From positions 1,240,001 through 1,304,000 of the forward strand of contig NC_089243.1 of assembly GCF_000512585.2 (NCBI RefSeq): a stretch of DNA of 64,000 bases, given 5' to 3'. Below the pieces are notes generated by a model. The model was not told the DNA's origin, made no database searches, and saw only the letters and a program-made list of their open reading frames with translations. Each line of letters starts with the position of its first letter. Within the stretch, counting starts at the first letter, position 1. Source of the DNA: Kwoniella bestiolae CBS 10118 (taxonomy: Eukaryota > Basidiomycota > Tremellomycetes > Tremellales > Cryptococcaceae). Positions 46,263 through 56,997 of this stretch are shown piece after piece. A program made the translations under genes and the position numbers.

Positions 46263-48106
46263 ATGTCCCGCATAATCAACAGGCTCCCTCCCCTCCCACC
46301 CCCTCGAACATGGTATATTCACTTCCCCTCAAAATACCTCCCCAATTCCCCCGATAGAAATATGATCCGTAAATCCACTGGACGAAAGCTCCTAGCAAAT
46401 CCCAAAATATGCGACGACTTTGTCAGATCTCTCAACATGCGTGAGGGGGAGGTAGTCATCGATGCATATTCCGGAGTGGGCAGTTTGACCAGAAGTTTGT
46501 TATCTGGAGGGAAATCTCAGAGGGAATCAAAACAGTGGTCCCCTGCTTTACTTGAGGAGATGGACGAAGTACCGGTAGAGGGTGGATCGAAGAAGAGTAA
46601 AGTCAAAAAGCAGAAATATCCATCATGGCTTGAAGATCTTCCTGCCTCCCCTTCATCGACTACCAGTACGCAGCAAAATTCATCTGAAGAAACGGAAACG
46701 GAACAACCCATAAAACCAAAACTAGTAGTATCTTCCGAAGGTTCACTCGAACTCCTCGTCCGATCATTCAACTATCCCTCCAAATCAGTAAATCCCCTAA
46801 GTACGATTGGCAAAGAAATATCTCAAGATCCCTACACCCGTCCAGTCCCAGTAATAACCACACCCTTACATCCCAATCTCCTACTATCCCACTCAACAGC
46901 CTACGTCTGGCCCACTCTACCGAAAATACTGGAAAACCCTTTAGTCCAAAATGCTCTGCCCGTACATAATCCCGAATTACCCCCTGGCGATGCAGAGGCG
47001 TATAAGAGGAATTGGGAAGATCCAGAACCACCCATTACGATTGTGTGCCAGATGCCCGATTCGAGTATTGGGGAGCAGCTCGCGTCGCAGTGGGTTGGGA
47101 GTGCTGTGGGTGATCCGGGGCAGAAGAGGACGTGGATATGGGAGTGGGGGAGGGTACGGATGGCTTTGTTATGTGGAAAGAGTCTTTATGATGTGAGTGC
47201 AGCGAATCTTTGGAATGGGTTTCGGGTCATAAGTGATCTATTTGGACGAGGCTTTGTAATCTCTTGACCGGCTACAATCCTTCTTCCGCCATTCCCTCTC
47301 ACATACAACCAACAATTCCCCGAAACTACATAGCTGACAGCTCGCCCCCACCCAGCGTATCCTAGCCCCACCAGGCTCAGTGATCCACTGCAAACTCTCG
47401 ATCCTCGCCCAAGCACTATTTGACATCGTCCCCCTTCCACCCTACCACCACGTCCTAAACGTCGACAAACAATCCAAATTCACACACGACCGCCCTTCCA
47501 AACCGCTCTCCTCGGTCCCTCCCTCATCCACCACTCCTACCGGGATACCCTCCAACCCACCCTCGTCAATCGACTCCTTCACTCGTCCAGAGCACGGCCA
47601 AAAAACATTAACTTACCCACTGGACTTCTATCCTCCTGTAACCTCCGCGCAGAGATTGATAGGTAAACCCCTGGAGAGACCTGATTTACTGGGACTGATG
47701 TTGATCCCGAAGTTGAATTCGCCTATCCTGTCTAGTCAAAAGGATACATGGGATTATTGTATGCGACGATTATTCGTCAGAGATACCTTGACGCTCAAGG
47801 CGGCTATACCGAACCTATCGTTTGGGGCTGAAACTCTTTTGACTCATATTGAGGAATCCTCCACGGAGAAATTCAGGGGTGTACCGGTAGATGGAAGACG
47901 GGTGATCAGGGATCTGAGGGTGGAAGAGTGGTTGAGGATTGTGGATGTATTTGATAAGTGGGCTTTTAAACCTGATGTGAGTGGTGTCTCTTTTGTTTTC
48001 GGTACTGTGGTATGAAGATTGGTACTGATTCAGTGCTGGCATTTAGAATCTGATTCTCGATTCGGGTAGTCCGGATGAGACGAGTAGGGAGGTGGGACAA
48101 GATTAA
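46263..48106 (+). CDS. MTF1: rRNA adenine dimethylase-like / mitochondrial transcription factor B (Mtf1-type)
   Basis: Three exons (46263-47192, 47356-47976, 48047-48106) give 536 residues. The N-terminus has RKSTGRKLLANPKICDDFV followed by a SAM-fold first motif VIDAYSGVGSLTRSLL (~64-79), the pattern of the KsgA/Dim1/mtTFB family. A later segment shows PSGS-like start RILAPPGSVIHCKLSILAQALF and the helical C-terminal domain (LKAAIPNLSFGAETLL). Fungal Mtf1 helps mitochondrial RNA polymerase start transcription and no longer methylates rRNA. At 536 residues it is much longer than yeast Mtf1 (341), owing to Ser/Glu/Lys-rich inserts near residues 100-160 and 395-440. A mitochondrial rRNA methylase is the alternative. 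Confidence 0.75.
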
Positions 48107-48409
48107 GTGTGGATGTCGTGTCCAGAGCATTGGGAGATAATCTCAAAAGAAGATCTCGTAGTTAGATATATACCCCGCATTTGATTCTATACCATGATTT
48201 ATCGTCGATTCATACCTTCATATACCAGTACATACATACATCATCAAGGTCGTTATAATTGCCATATATAGTGGGACAAGCCATGCACCGAGAATACTAC
48301 TCTCCCTTCATCTCCCTTCTCCCATAATTCAGACGTGGCGATCCGTCATCCCAAATCACTTCCCCCCCCAAAACGTATCCACCGATAGACATTCTGTTCT
48401 ACTATCACG
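48107..48409. other. Convergent intergenic region
   Basis: 303 bp between converging genes. Repeated CATACATACATC/TATACC-type AT-rich 3' flank and a short C run (48361-48368). No gene seen. Confidence 0.45.
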
Positions 48410-49602
48410 TCACTCCCCATTCTCCGCAATCCACCTCCTGATCCCCGTACTCCCCATCTTCAACTCCTTCAATCTCCCCTCATCACCCACTTCCCCAAGG
48501 TCCAACTCCAAATCCTGCCTATCAGCTATAACATCCACCACATAAACTTCCAACTCGCCAAACCCCTTTTCCTTTCTTTTCGTGTTCACCGCATTTCCCC
48601 CCGAAACCGTCTCCTTCGATACCACCAAAGCATGAATATTGGGATCTGAGGATGTGGGACCGTATATGTCCGTTATCTCTTGTACCTGCAGTGCTACCAC
48701 CCCACCATGGTCCTGGTCTTGGGCGGACGAGGACAAGATATGATCCTCTGTACTCTTTCCAAGGCTGCGTCCGCCCAGCCTTTCGAGAAACTGTTCAACA
48801 CCTTCTATTCTTTTGTCTAAATTTTCTACCAGCTCATAATGCTTTTTAGAGGATAACAAATTATCGGCCATAAGTCCCACGATGAGTTTCCGGGTGGAGA
48901 GGAAGAATGATAAGTGCAGGAGGAGCTTATGGCCTGCGTGGAGGTGGTCGAACGTCCCGCCTAACGCTACAACGCTTGGCCCGGGGATGGTGTCTTGCTG
49001 GTATGCGGGGAATTGAGTGTTTGAGTGAGAGAGGGGGGAAGTGAAGGATGGGATGGTCGTTTGTGGGATTGATGAGATTACGGAATGTATCTGAGGAGGG
49101 ATGTGTACTGTCCAGCCATAATCTACTATCAGCTTGCTATCTGACGATCCTTGGATGAAGGATGATACGACTTACGCCCTTGAGCCTTGAATACCTGACA
49201 CGCCCCCTCCTTACTCCTAAGTAGCTTATCGTCCCAAGACCCACCCTCACCGTCAAAATGAACTTCCACATCCATCAATACCTTCCCCGCAGCGAGTTGA
49301 GCAGTAGCCAACGCAGCGTATATCCTTCCGAGGAACGATTGCAATATCCTGAAGTTTTTCGTAGGGGACCGTTTGAGCATTGCGTAGAGTTGCTCATTCT
49401 GCTGCCTGTCATAGGATGATGACGAAGCCGGAGGAGGGGTGGTGAAGAGGACGGTAAATGACTTGATGGCTGATCTAGGTAATGTATCTAGGATTGTTGA
49501 TATTGCCTCGGTTGGATCGGAGAGGATGGAGGATGTGAACGGGAGGATGAGGATGGAATGCTCCTTGAGCTGTATTGGAGGGTGGGATGCCGTATTGATC
49601 AT
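48410..49602 (-). CDS. CAB4: Phosphopantetheine adenylyltransferase (CoA biosynthesis)
   Basis: Two exons (49176-49602, 48410-49122) give 379 residues. The enzyme makes dephospho-CoA from 4'-phosphopantetheine and ATP. The nucleotidyltransferase motif GGTFDHLHAGH sits at 197-207, followed by LIVGLMADNLLSSKKHYEL and the downstream ALVVSKETVSGGNAVNTKR, which is the eukaryotic PPAT pattern. An N-terminal region of about 190 residues of less clear fold precedes the catalytic domain, as in other fungal Cab4 proteins. The protein ends with GSTGIRRWIAENGE, matching the usual SSTxxR tail. There is no fused dephospho-CoA kinase domain, unlike the mammalian bifunctional enzyme. Confidence 0.9.
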
Positions 49603-50295
49603 GTTGTCCTGAGAGTTATACCTCTTCTATGGGAGAATGGTGATAGCAGGATTCAGCCTTGTTCTTGATAATTCACTGTTGAGGTACTTTCGCGAGCAAA
49701 GATTAACTTGTCAACACATCCATGCATCTCACATTTCGTCATTCTCGAGATATCCTGTCGGCGATCGCCGCCGTACACATCCCAAGACCATTCACGTGTC
49801 TCATTACATGCGCGCCACTATGAAGTGGTAAGAAACTCCGACAAACTCCGTCTCTCTCCACTTTTATTATTATTCAGCAAAGATCACTCACCATACGGCA
49901 TCACCACCACACGGTGTGCACCGTTGTACTGGCATTGCAGGTGGGATTACCAATCCATCCCATCCTTGCTCTCGCTGCATCACTGATATCATCTATTTAG
50001 TCTTTCTTACTATCGGTCTTCCTCTTTTACTCATACCTCAACACATAGTAAGAGTGAGTATACATTCTCAACACTGCGCAGATGTGAGCATGGAGAATGG
50101 ACAAAGCAAATCAAAGAAGAGGATTGAACATTAGAAGGAAATCTTGGAAGAAAAGGAAGGAGAACCACGGATGGCAAATGTTAGATGGATTAGTAATGCC
50201 TGGATGGGATGGAGAGGCCTTAGAAGGGCATGGGATGATCGTAAGATATCGAGAGCATAGTGCTGATTCTGTGTTCAACCTGTTAGTTATTCAAA
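49603..50295. promoter_or_regulatory. Divergent promoter region, CAB4 / RPL10
   Basis: 693 bp upstream of a highly expressed ribosomal protein gene. It contains GCGATCGC at 49761-49768 (palindromic) and a CT-rich patch. Short open frames at 49637-50303 have no family match and are likely leader sequence. A 5'UTR intron is possible, but I could not define one. Confidence 0.4.
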
Positions 50296-51234
50296 ATGGG
50301 TAGACGACCAGCCAGGTGTTACAGATACTGTAAGAACAAGCCGTGAGTAGTGTTTTGGTCTATTATCAATCAAGCAGACCTATATCTTCAACACTTCCCA
50401 ATCATTGCAAGTCTATTGCTAGGATAGTAGTACTGATCTTTGTCATATGTAATCTAGTTACCCCAAATCTCGATACAATCGAGGTGTCCCCGACCCCAAG
50501 ATCAGAATCTACGATCTCGGTCGAAAGAAGGCTTCCGTCGATGACTTCCCCTTCTGTTGCCACTTGGTCTCGGACGAATACGAACAACTTTCATCGGAAG
50601 CTTTGGAGGCTGCTCGAATCTGTGCTAACAAGTACATCGTCAAGACTGCCGGTAAAGAAGCTTTCCACATGAGAGTCAGAGTTCACCCATTCCACGTTAT
50701 CCGAATCAACAAGATGTTGTCATGTGCTGGTGCGGATAGGTGAGCCATCAACCCTCCTCTCATTCGCATTAGATGGACATTAGCTAAGTGTCGAATCTTC
50801 ATTGCAGATTGCAACAAGGTATGAGAGGTGCTTGGGGTAAACCATACGGTTCCGTCGCTCGAGTAAACATGTGAGTTTTACTTTCAGTATGATTAGCCAT
50901 CATTATCATTCATCGATACCACCTACAATATTCCAACCGTTCAACGTGCGATTGCTGACGCAATCCCTCTCGCAGCGGTCAAGTCATCATGTCCATCCGA
51001 TGCAGAGACTCCAACAAGGCCGTCATCATCGAGGCCCTCCGAAGAGCCCGATACAAGTTCCCAGGTAGACAAAAGATCATCGTCTCCAAGAAGTGGGGTT
51101 TCACTCCTCTCGACCGAGCCGACTACGAAGCCCTCAAGTCCGAGAAGCAAGTCATCAACGATGGTGCCTACGTTCAATTCCTCAAACCCAAGGGTCCTCT
51201 TCTCCAAAACCTCCGAACTGCTCAACGAGCTTAA
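50296..51234 (+). CDS. RPL10: 60S ribosomal protein uL16 (L10)
   Basis: Four exons (50296-50342, 50458-50739, 50808-50870, 50976-51234) join to 216 residues, the usual size. The start [20 protein letters not shown], then VPDPKIRIYDLGRKKASVDD, RVRVHPFHVIRINKMLSCAG and GAWGKPYGSVARV are near-invariant uL16 sequence. uL16 joins late in 60S maturation near the peptidyl-transferase centre, after Nmd3/Lsg1 action. Codon choice is biased toward C-ending codons (GTC, ATC, AAG), unlike the flanking genes, consistent with high expression. Confidence 0.97.
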
Positions 51235-51763
51235 GTGGTTCTCCGTTAGGGTCAGGTAGTAGAAGGTCGGTGATGGTGCGAGTGGGATTGTTGTAGCCAT
51301 TCCATGCATATGGTTTGATTACTTGGGGTTTGTGCGTGTGTGTTGCATATGGGTTTAGCAAAACGTGGATGGGTTGGAGATTCAATGGATCATAACCACT
51401 GACTGGCCACCCGAAGGATTATGAATTCTGACTGGCAGACCGAAGTAATCTCACTAAATCACAAATCAAAGCTGCATTTGGGTCTTCTCTGCAGCTCAAT
51501 CCTTTCTTTGCTTTCACGCCTCTCCGAGCTATCTCCGCCCGACGTTCGGTGTGTGATCCTTTATCTGAGCTGAAGGCGGGTGCTCTGCATCTTGTGAAAC
51601 GCTCTGAAGGTTCTCTGCCTGGCAATAAAAGCATGAGCCTTTACCCCCATAAGCTTCGCTCCTCCATTTCACCCATTGTCTTCTCACTCATCTTCATTCA
51701 CTCGTTACACTCACTCTTCAACGAAAGTCAGGCAAGTGGCGAAGCTATACCAAGATATCGCAG
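51235..51763. other. Intergenic between RPL10 and the orphan pair
   Basis: 529 bp. It marks the change from conserved housekeeping genes to the accessory region. There is no gene signal; short frames on both strands are unsupported. Confidence 0.45.
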
Positions 51764-52822
51764 ATGAACCAGGACAGTCTGAGCGAGAGTAGCCAGGGAG
51801 ATGACCCTCCCGACCTTGTATTTCAAGATCCATGGATATGCAGACCAAGCCGAAGACGGACGCGAAGACGAAGACGGGAATCGGACTTGCCGGGTGTCGA
51901 TCGAGCCCTCACCCTGTTGTTATTGAGGCACTATCTCTCGGACGAAGGAAGGGTCTTGGAAAGTATTGGCAAGTTCAGGTGGACAGACCTGTACGAGTCT
52001 GATTGTGGAGAGAAGGCGACAGAGGTCACGATGAATCGGATCAAACGGGCGGAACCGTATCAGATTTCCACCCAATTGTTAGATCAATTATCAAAATTGG
52101 AATACACCCTTGAACCTTCCGGTATCGTCGTCAGTAATTCAGATACGATCAAGTTCGAACCATCTTCAGAAGACTTGGACTTTCTAAGGACTGAACAAAT
52201 CGCCGCGTGCACATCGACATTGAAAGATCTGCATGCCCCTGGAGAGGAGCCGGAGTGTCCCACCAAAAGTACCAGACGGGGTCATGTGGTTGGCCTGGTC
52301 AGTGAGGGGGACGCTAGTAGGATCAACAGCGCAATGCCACTGTACCACTATGATGCGACGGGGTGCTCGCCCAAGGACCAGAATCTTCTTCGCAGATTAG
52401 ATTGGTCAGCCAGGGTACCCATCAGTCAACGAAGTTTCTCAATCGCACTGTCCAAACATGACGCCGATGTCGCTGTCGCCCTTAACCCTTCCGACCTAAA
52501 GTGCGTGGATGGTACACCGGTGGAATATACCATTACCACCAATTTTGCGGATCTCACCCAGAAGAATATCGACCATTACCTGTCTGGTCGCAAGGTAGGG
52601 AAATTCACACATGATCATCCGGGATGGTATACACCTCTGAGTCTGCCTCCACCCCCCACCACGCCCAGTACAGATTACCCCGAATGTGGTACGCCTACGT
52701 CGATCTGCTCAATGGAAGGGTGCAATGTCAATTACCATAATGATAATAATGGATTTGGCGTGGTGGAGTACGAACCGTTGACTGTTGGACCGAGAGACGA
52801 GGAGGGACCTGCTCTTGAGTAG
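51764..52822 (+). CDS. Intronless orphan protein A (paralog of the downstream orphan)
   Basis: A single frame of 352 residues with no intron. The N-terminus carries an Arg-rich stretch (RRRTRRRRR, ~31-38) that could be a nuclear signal. A Leu-rich block at 46-66 (DRALTLLLLRHYLSDEGRVLE) and a second block at 218-292 (VPISQRSFSIALSKHDADV, then ALNP and YTITTNF, then HPGW) match the neighbouring gene at 53385. No signal peptide, membrane segment or known catalytic motif is visible. The acidic C-terminus has several Cys. I do not recognise the family; nothing here supports a function beyond probable globular folding of the shared blocks. Confidence 0.72.
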   Translation: MNQDSLSESSQGDDPPDLVFQDPWICRPSRRRTRRRRRESDLPGVDRALTLLLLRHYLSDEGRVLESIGKFRWTDLYESDCGEKATEVTMNRIKRAEPYQISTQLLDQLSKLEYTLEPSGIVVSNSDTIKFEPSSEDLDFLRTEQIAACTSTLKDLHAPGEEPECPTKSTRRGHVVGLVSEGDASRINSAMPLYHYDATGCSPKDQNLLRRLDWSARVPISQRSFSIALSKHDADVAVALNPSDLKCVDGTPVEYTITTNFADLTQKNIDHYLSGRKVGKFTHDHPGWYTPLSLPPPPTTPSTDYPECGTPTSICSMEGCNVNYHNDNNGFGVVEYEPLTVGPRDEEGPALE

Positions 52823-53384
52823 GCATTGTTCCACCGGAATGATTGGAATTTCTCACAACTAAGAAAGGATGGGGAGAACCAAACCCAGGATCGCGGGCTC
52901 ATACGAGTCACTATGCACAGCTTGTGTCGTGTAAGATAGAATGCATAGCTTATTCCTTACTTTGAACTGGTCCCTCCCCTAATACAGTACTGCGCCACCT
53001 GAGCCAGAAAAGGTCTCTTATTCACCCCATGTCGTCTGGTACCAGGGTTGCTCTCTGTATTGATCTTTTGAATCGGCCCTTCGAAGTCTTCAAACATGTA
53101 TAGCTCGTGAAGGGAGCACACATCAAAGGACAAGCACGAGCACGAGAAGCGATCCACAGCCATTGTGGCGCAGCGCCACTCTCTTCAGTGATTGTACCCG
53201 ATGCAAAACACCTTTGGGCATGTAGTACTCCAACACCAAACCCCGCTTTGCATTCGTGTGGTCCTTGTTCTCATCATTCTCGTGTCACTTGCATATATGA
53301 TCTCTTCAAGCGCCTATAAACATTTCACGCTCAATCAAGACACAGACATCTCCAACAACCCCAAAATAATCTTCCCCACGCAAA
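52823..53384. other. Intergenic between the two orphan paralogs
   Basis: 562 bp. It contains a perfect 7-bp inverted repeat with a 1-base centre, GTGGCGC-A-GCGCCAC (53165-53179), about 206 bp before the next start codon. No coding signal. Confidence 0.5.
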
Positions 53385-54176
53385 ATGACAAATCCATCTT
53401 CTACAGCTCACCATCGCGGCCCTGATCGAGTGATGGTGCTGGACTTGCTGAGATACGATGTCGCCGAGGATGGCACTATCCTCGATAGGTCTTGCCGGTA
53501 TTTCGATATCCCAATGAGCGACATTTCCTGTTTCCTCGGTGACCTCAACCATGAGACTCGTGTCTCGGGTCCCCCTCATACTTTCTCTTCGAGTCTCTTA
53601 TCTCAAGCACAATCAGAAGGAATCCCCTCTGTAATCAGTGATAATAGGGAGGTTCGACTGATGTGTGGGGAGATGTACGCCCTCACTACCAAGTTGATCG
53701 GTGCTGGGACCGAAGAGGAAGGTGACCATGCAGTGGCAATGATGAGTCTCGCCGATGCTTATCAAGTGTCCAGGGCGACCGCTCGTAATGGTCGTATTGG
53801 AAGTAGAACCAGAAGTGAGAAAATCCTATATGACACTTTGATCAGATCTATCAACATGCCCCTTGGATTTAGAGCGGTCGAATGGCACGTCAAGAAACAC
53901 CCGATGGATTCTAAGTTATTCACGAAGAAAATGACAATATTGATCAACCCATGCGTACAACGTATAACGTATGCAATTCGATCTACTGTAGGTGAAAGGG
54001 GAATCACCTCAGAAGATTGGGACAATTTTCTCAAGAGGGACAGTGAAGAATGGGTGTTCGTTGTAATCCCCGGATCTTTTGCTGTTCCATCTCACCTGGT
54101 ACTTCCGGGACTTACTCCAGATAGTCAGAGTATAGCATCTGATTCTGAACCTGAAACGCCCAGAATCAGCAGGTAG
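53385..54176 (+). CDS. Intronless orphan protein B (paralog of the upstream orphan)
   Basis: A single frame of 263 residues, intronless. Residues 14-34 (DRVMVLDLLRYDVAEDGTILD) align without gaps to residues 46-66 of the 51764 gene. Residues 158-176 (MPLGFRAVEWHVKKHPMDS) align without gaps to its residues 218-236. Further shared landmarks follow in the same order: NP at 188-189, YAI at 196-198, IPG at 228-230. The middle of the protein is helical-looking (EMYALTTKLIGAG, MMSLADAYQVSRAT). There is no signal peptide or membrane segment. Compared with protein A it lacks the N-terminal Arg-rich extension and the long acidic tail. Family and function are unknown. Confidence 0.75.
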   Translation: MTNPSSTAHHRGPDRVMVLDLLRYDVAEDGTILDRSCRYFDIPMSDISCFLGDLNHETRVSGPPHTFSSSLLSQAQSEGIPSVISDNREVRLMCGEMYALTTKLIGAGTEEEGDHAVAMMSLADAYQVSRATARNGRIGSRTRSEKILYDTLIRSINMPLGFRAVEWHVKKHPMDSKLFTKKMTILINPCVQRITYAIRSTVGERGITSEDWDNFLKRDSEEWVFVVIPGSFAVPSHLVLPGLTPDSQSIASDSEPETPRISR

Positions 54177-54929
54177 TACAGTATCACAGACAACCAAGTC
54201 GGCTTTGTACGCTGACGACAGCAATCTACATGCATGGGATCCTCCTTGTCCGAAACGGTGAGGGAGAAATTTTGCATGCAAAATCTGCAATGCTCAATAC
54301 AAGCACTCCGATAATTTCTGTCCTGTTCAGTGCGGATCACTTAGGCTGACCTACATACAAGTTATCACTGCGTTGCAATTTGCACAAGCTCACGTGACCG
54401 TCGTTGTGTATCCAGACCATCCTACAGAAGACACAGTACAGGACGGTAATTTTCGTTCTTGTGGACTCTCCCGCTTCTGTAAAATCATCTCAATCAGTAC
54501 CTATGAGCTCAGTACTAACGACGCAAAGTACGGTTGCGCGACTACCCGACGGAGTTCGGTATTCATTTGGCTTCCAGCTACTGGACCTCGAATCTACGCA
54601 AAGATACATCTGAAATGCCATCAACAGCTGCACGAGTGAAATAGGACTGACACGAACCATATCGCGAGGCGGGACAGAATATTTTGCATGAACGACTGCG
54701 TGAATACGGTGTTTACTTATCATTTATATATTTGATTGTTTTATACTGTTTCCAAAAGAGAATTTACTTATAAATGAAGACTCATCGATTAAGGATTGTG
54801 GTATGCTACCGCGAGAGAACTACCAAGGCCAGGTCGTCCTCCTCACTGTACGGCAATTGTGTCTGAGATTCGCGTTACTGACAATTAAAGATACCGCTGA
54901 CTTGACTGACACGTCGTTTCAACCAACCA
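54177..54929. other. Intergenic, no gene seen
   Basis: 753 bp after the orphan gene and before the GH93 stop, which it faces. Frames up to 88 codons exist but lack splice-linked extensions or family patterns. AT-rich patch at 54715-54780. Confidence 0.45.
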
Positions 54930-56443
54930 CTAGGAGCAATTGACACACCCATTAACATCGGTGGCCGTCATGGTGATTTGTTGACTACTGCCTTGATTAC
55001 CTGCGAAAATCAAGATATCCTTAGGTTTAGGGGCTACGACCAAACCTCGTGAGTAGGCAGGTCCGGATTGGGTGGTGACTCGGTCCCATGTTCCACCTTG
55101 ATCTCGACTGACGAAGAGTTCGGACCTTGAAGCACCATTGACAACAATAGCTCCGAGCCCGTTGTTCCCGCCAACAGGAGTATAGATCACGTAGGGGGAT
55201 CCGACTGGAATGACTCCGTCTTTCGACTTGACAACCACAGCGTATATGTTCCCAAAGGTGAGTGGACTGGTCTGAATCTTGTAGTAGACTGAGAAAGAAC
55301 CTACACAAAGACGTCAACTACACAAGTCTCAGTAATACAGGCTGCTCACCTTCAGGGGCTCCTCCAAACTCATATGTCAGAATCCACTTTCCATTAGGCA
55401 AAGCTGCTACGGTAGCCATACCGGGCCTATCGTTCTGATTGCTTGACGTGACGTCGTTAACGACCGGCCCCCATGTTCGCAAATCTGAAGAGACTTGATG
55501 AACTAGTTTCTGACTATAGGCTGGATCACGTTCATCGGAATAATAGCAGATTATTTGACCGTTGTATTCTAACAAGAATGGTTCCCAGATAGGATTCGCC
55601 TGTAGACGCTATAAGTAGATCATTCAATCCACACATAGACTGTAAAATATATCTACCGATAAAGGTTCATCAATCTATGAAGCGTAATTAGCATCTTGCA
55701 CTGTGCAACAGTCAATCCAGTACTCACTCCTTGCTTGAAGCCCTCTCCTTGAGCAACATGACTAACAAAAGACCAAGTTTTGCTTTAAGAGTATAAGTGT
55801 ATATATTTCAGCTGTCAATACTTCAGAGAGGTCATCGAAGCGCCACATACCCGAGATCGGTACTAGCATATATCTCGATCCTGGTAGCTGAAAGATCTGG
55901 TGGCACAGAAAGACCTGCAATGAGTATGGTCCCTGCGGCATAAGACCCAACAGCTTTCTGAAGCTGTATCATGTGAGGCTGATATCTCAAACCCCATCCG
56001 TTTTGGGTGTCCTAGCAGTATGCATTAAAAAAAAGGTCTCGGCGAACCTGAGACACGAGCTTACTCACCATGACCCTGCTGTATTGTGTCCAGGTTCCTC
56101 CATAATCAGTTGATCGATAAATAGGGAAGAAAGGTCGATTGTTCTTGCTTTCATAGATATCTTCAAAGGTGGAGAGGACAACACCCGGTACACCGCTCTG
56201 ATTAGAATATATCAGCCGGCGAACGAAGGGAGGTCACAGTAGGATCACTGTACTTACTCCCGAAAGCAGCAAACCTCGGCCATAGTTCGTCTTGGGGTCC
56301 GTGTAGTTGTTGGGGCTGGGAGTACCAGCTGGAGGGGTCCATAAATTGACAGGACCGAAGTCCCTCTTGGCTAGAGGTTTCGCCAGGGCTAAAGCACTGG
56401 AACAGAGCACCAGTAAGAGGGAGTAGAAGAGCTTGAGGAACAT
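54930..56443 (-). CDS. Secreted GH93-type exo-arabinanase / BNR-repeat glycosidase
   Basis: Seven exons (56258-56443, 56069-56197, 55851-56011, two short exons near 55738-55770 and 55670-55690, 55350-55599, 54930-55300) give about 382 residues. A signal peptide (FLKLFYSLLLVLCSSALALA) and a KR processing site open the protein. A β-propeller follows with BNR-like strands (IYRSTDYGGTWTQYS, IYASTDLG, LFVSRDQGGTWDRV). The blocks CYYSDERDPAYSQKLVHQ, LRTWGPVVNDV and PGMATVAALPNGKWILTYE are typical of fungal GH93 enzymes, which release arabinobiose from arabinan. A sialidase-like activity is the less likely alternative. It shares a divergent promoter with the GH95 gene. Confidence 0.82.
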
Positions 56444-56997
56444 GGTCAGCAATCTACAGAGATCGTTGCAGGCTGCTGATGGCTTGAGAAGAAGAATGGA
56501 ATGCTGACGCTGGTCTTCTGTCCTTATATAATCTCCATGGGAGCCAGGTCCATGGTGAGCCACTTACACTCCGCGGTGAATCGGTCGGTCAACGGCTGTA
56601 TCATTTCGGCCTTCGAATCAGCTAACCACAATGACGGCCATCTAAGAACAGTCACCTGATCGAGCCAAGAACGCCACCGAGGACCCCGTGGCCACTCCAG
56701 AAAGTCTAAAATTGGTCTCCGCGGGATCTCCACGGGGTTACCAACAAAAACCGCTGACTTGAACCCCGAACTTTCTCGGCCTAACCTGATCTTAGTGCAA
56801 TTTCATTTTTCCGTAGTTGTACCGAGTCACCGAACTAGTGATCTCTCTGACTGACGACTGACGGCAGCATACTTTTCTTGCACCTTCATCAACGCTTATA
56901 ATCTCGTTCAAGCAGTATCAGGCATGAAGTAGTCAGCCTCATCAGTCATTTTGAAACGATCCATCCTTGTTAATGCCCAGATTTCGGTAGTCCAGTC
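56444..56997. promoter_or_regulatory. Shared divergent promoter, GH93 / GH95
   Basis: 554 bp between two divergent glycosidase genes. It contains inverted copies CCCCGTGG (56684-56691) and CCACGGGG (56730-56737), 38 bp apart, and CCGCGG at 56719-56724. These CGG/CCG and GGGG cores resemble sites of fungal Zn2Cys6 activators or carbon-repression factors, but no exact consensus is met. Confidence 0.45.

Noticed and set aside
54373..54639. 88-codon frame as a gene remnant
   Set aside because: No similarity to either orphan paralog or to the nearby glycosidases, and no splice-linked extension.
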